Assembly: GCF_043678055.1 (NCBI RefSeq)
Contig: NZ_JBHEQA010000003.1
Span: 186,001 to 250,000, forward strand
DNA length: 64,000 bases
Source of the DNA: Spongiimicrobium salis
Lineage (GTDB): Bacteria > Bacteroidota > Bacteroidia > Flavobacteriales > Flavobacteriaceae
Reading direction: 5' to 3'
This document shows positions 63,431 to 64,000 of this stretch, one piece after another (position 1 is the stretch's first letter; each line of letters opens with the position of its first letter). The notes beneath the pieces are model-generated. The model did no database searches and had not been told where the DNA came from. It saw only the letters and a program-made list of their open reading frames with translations. Made by a program: the position numbers and the translations under genes.

Positions 63431-64000
63431 ATGAAAAATACAATCTTCTTTCTTATTTGTTGTAGCATGACGCTAAATATAATAGCTCAAGAAATCATAA
63501 ACGTACCTCATCAAAAATCCAATGAAGTGATTTGGGAAGGTGGCGAAAAAAAGTATCATTCCAATATTTGGAACAATGAGGTGGTCACCAACGTATCTGT
63601 TCCTACAATGAAAATGTTTAGACCCGAAGGGAAACCTAATGGAACTTCGGTAATTATAGCTCCCGGTGGAGGCTTATATGCCCTATCTATTGATAGTGAG
63701 GGAGAAGCTGTGGCAAAATGGCTCGTCAAAAAAGGGATTACGGCCTTCGTATTAAAATATCGTCTGGTCCCCACAGGAAAGGATGGCGTCCAAGAAATAA
63801 CGGATGCTGCCCAGAACAACCCTTCAGAAATTGCGGTAAATGTGGGTAAAGTAATGCCCTTATCCATTGCAGACGGATTGGCCGCGGTTTCCTATGTTCG
63901 TGAGCACTCCACGGAATTAGGCCTCGCCTCCGATAAAATTGGATTTATGGGCTTTTCTGCAGGTGGCTCTGTAGCTATGGGTGTGGCCTATAATTATACC
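63431..64000 (+). CDS. Alpha/beta hydrolase (esterase), 3' end outside window
   Basis: 190 residues to the window edge. A signal peptide (MKNTIFFLICCSMTLNIIAQ) is followed by the alpha/beta hydrolase start VIIAPGGGLYALS (oxyanion loop) and the nucleophile elbow GFSAGGS. The length so far and the GGG and GFSAGG signature fit the lipase/acetylesterase group often annotated as acetyl xylan esterase or endo-xylanase-like. The catalytic Asp and His lie beyond the edge. It is 35 nt after the serine hydrolase stop. Confidence 0.8.
   Translation, partial: MKNTIFFLICCSMTLNIIAQEIINVPHQKSNEVIWEGGEKKYHSNIWNNEVVTNVSVPTMKMFRPEGKPNGTSVIIAPGGGLYALSIDSEGEAVAKWLVKKGITAFVLKYRLVPTGKDGVQEITDAAQNNPSEIAVNVGKVMPLSIADGLAAVSYVREHSTELGLASDKIGFMGFSAGGSVAMGVAYNYT

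Noticed and set aside
1..64000. tRNA, rRNA, prophage, integrase or transposase
   Set aside because: I looked for cloverleaf-like ends, integrase and DDE motifs and terminal repeats and saw none I could support; a dedicated tRNA scan would be more reliable.

Overview
The window looks like a chromosomal segment of a marine-type Flavobacteriaceae (phylum Bacteroidota). This rests on the AT-rich composition, Bacteroidota-style promoter elements (TTG then about 19 nt then TAnnTTTG) with no consistent Shine-Dalgarno sequences, a C-terminal type IX secretion sorting domain, a SusC-like plug signature, many 'SxC' lipoproteins, an AraC regulator fused to a membrane sensor, a SecA with a large internal insertion, and frequent proteins of families typical of this group (DUF2911, DUF4105, malectin lipoproteins). 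No rRNA, tRNA, insertion sequence, prophage or CRISPR array was seen. Most of the window is ordinary core chromosome.

Layout. 1-9494 (minus strand) is a tandem array of four paralogous secreted proteins of about 815-824 aa (the outermost is cut by the window edge). Each has an alpha-2-macroglobulin-like MG2 domain near the N-terminus, a TonB plug-like domain near the C-terminus, and an A2M-like tail, but no beta-barrel and no thioester. The two middle copies are nearly identical except in the signal peptide and a short segment before the plug core. 9593-11724 couples a short-chain fatty acid transporter to phosphatidylserine synthase. 11891-20261 (plus) carries a DUF4105 membrane protein, an ABC-F ATPase, a methyltransferase relative that lacks its core, a 47-aa membrane miniprotein, a cobalamin adenosyltransferase, a DUF2795 protein with a textbook promoter, and secA. 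20493-25729 holds two tandem orphan sensor kinases and a secreted M14 peptidase. 26361-30920 (minus) is a 1519-aa secreted zincin with a T9SS sorting domain. A secreted amidohydrolase and a two-gene cluster of tiny proteins follow.

33545-37532 reproduces the tesA / ybbA-ybbP arrangement known from Proteobacteria (divergent esterase and lipoprotein-type ABC exporter), then an M23 peptidase, two malectin lipoproteins (one with kelch repeats and an Asp-rich tandem-repeat linker), and a lipoprotein MsrA. 42318-44896 (minus) is an overlapping ECF sigma / putative anti-sigma / envelope-protein operon. 45007-47558 is galM, DUF2911, meaB. 47699-51753 is a convergent pair of operons that together supply the expected parts of a polyprenyl-phosphate-sugar glycosylation route: GT2 synthase, flippase-like protein, GT39 transferase, PAP2 phosphatase. 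MATE, AraC, serine hydrolase and MazG genes follow.

56803-64000 is a run of exported or small-molecule enzymes: sugar-dehydrogenase-like propeller with cytochrome c, DUF1080 hydrolase, cyclase-family lipoprotein, isochorismatase-like hydrolase, unknown secreted protein, class C beta-lactamase-like hydrolase, and an alpha/beta esterase cut by the window end. It is probably a catabolic segment that continues beyond the window.

The most unusual part is the A2M/plug array at the left end. Its architecture is recognisable but I know of no assigned function, and the concentration of differences in one short segment suggests a specificity-determining region.
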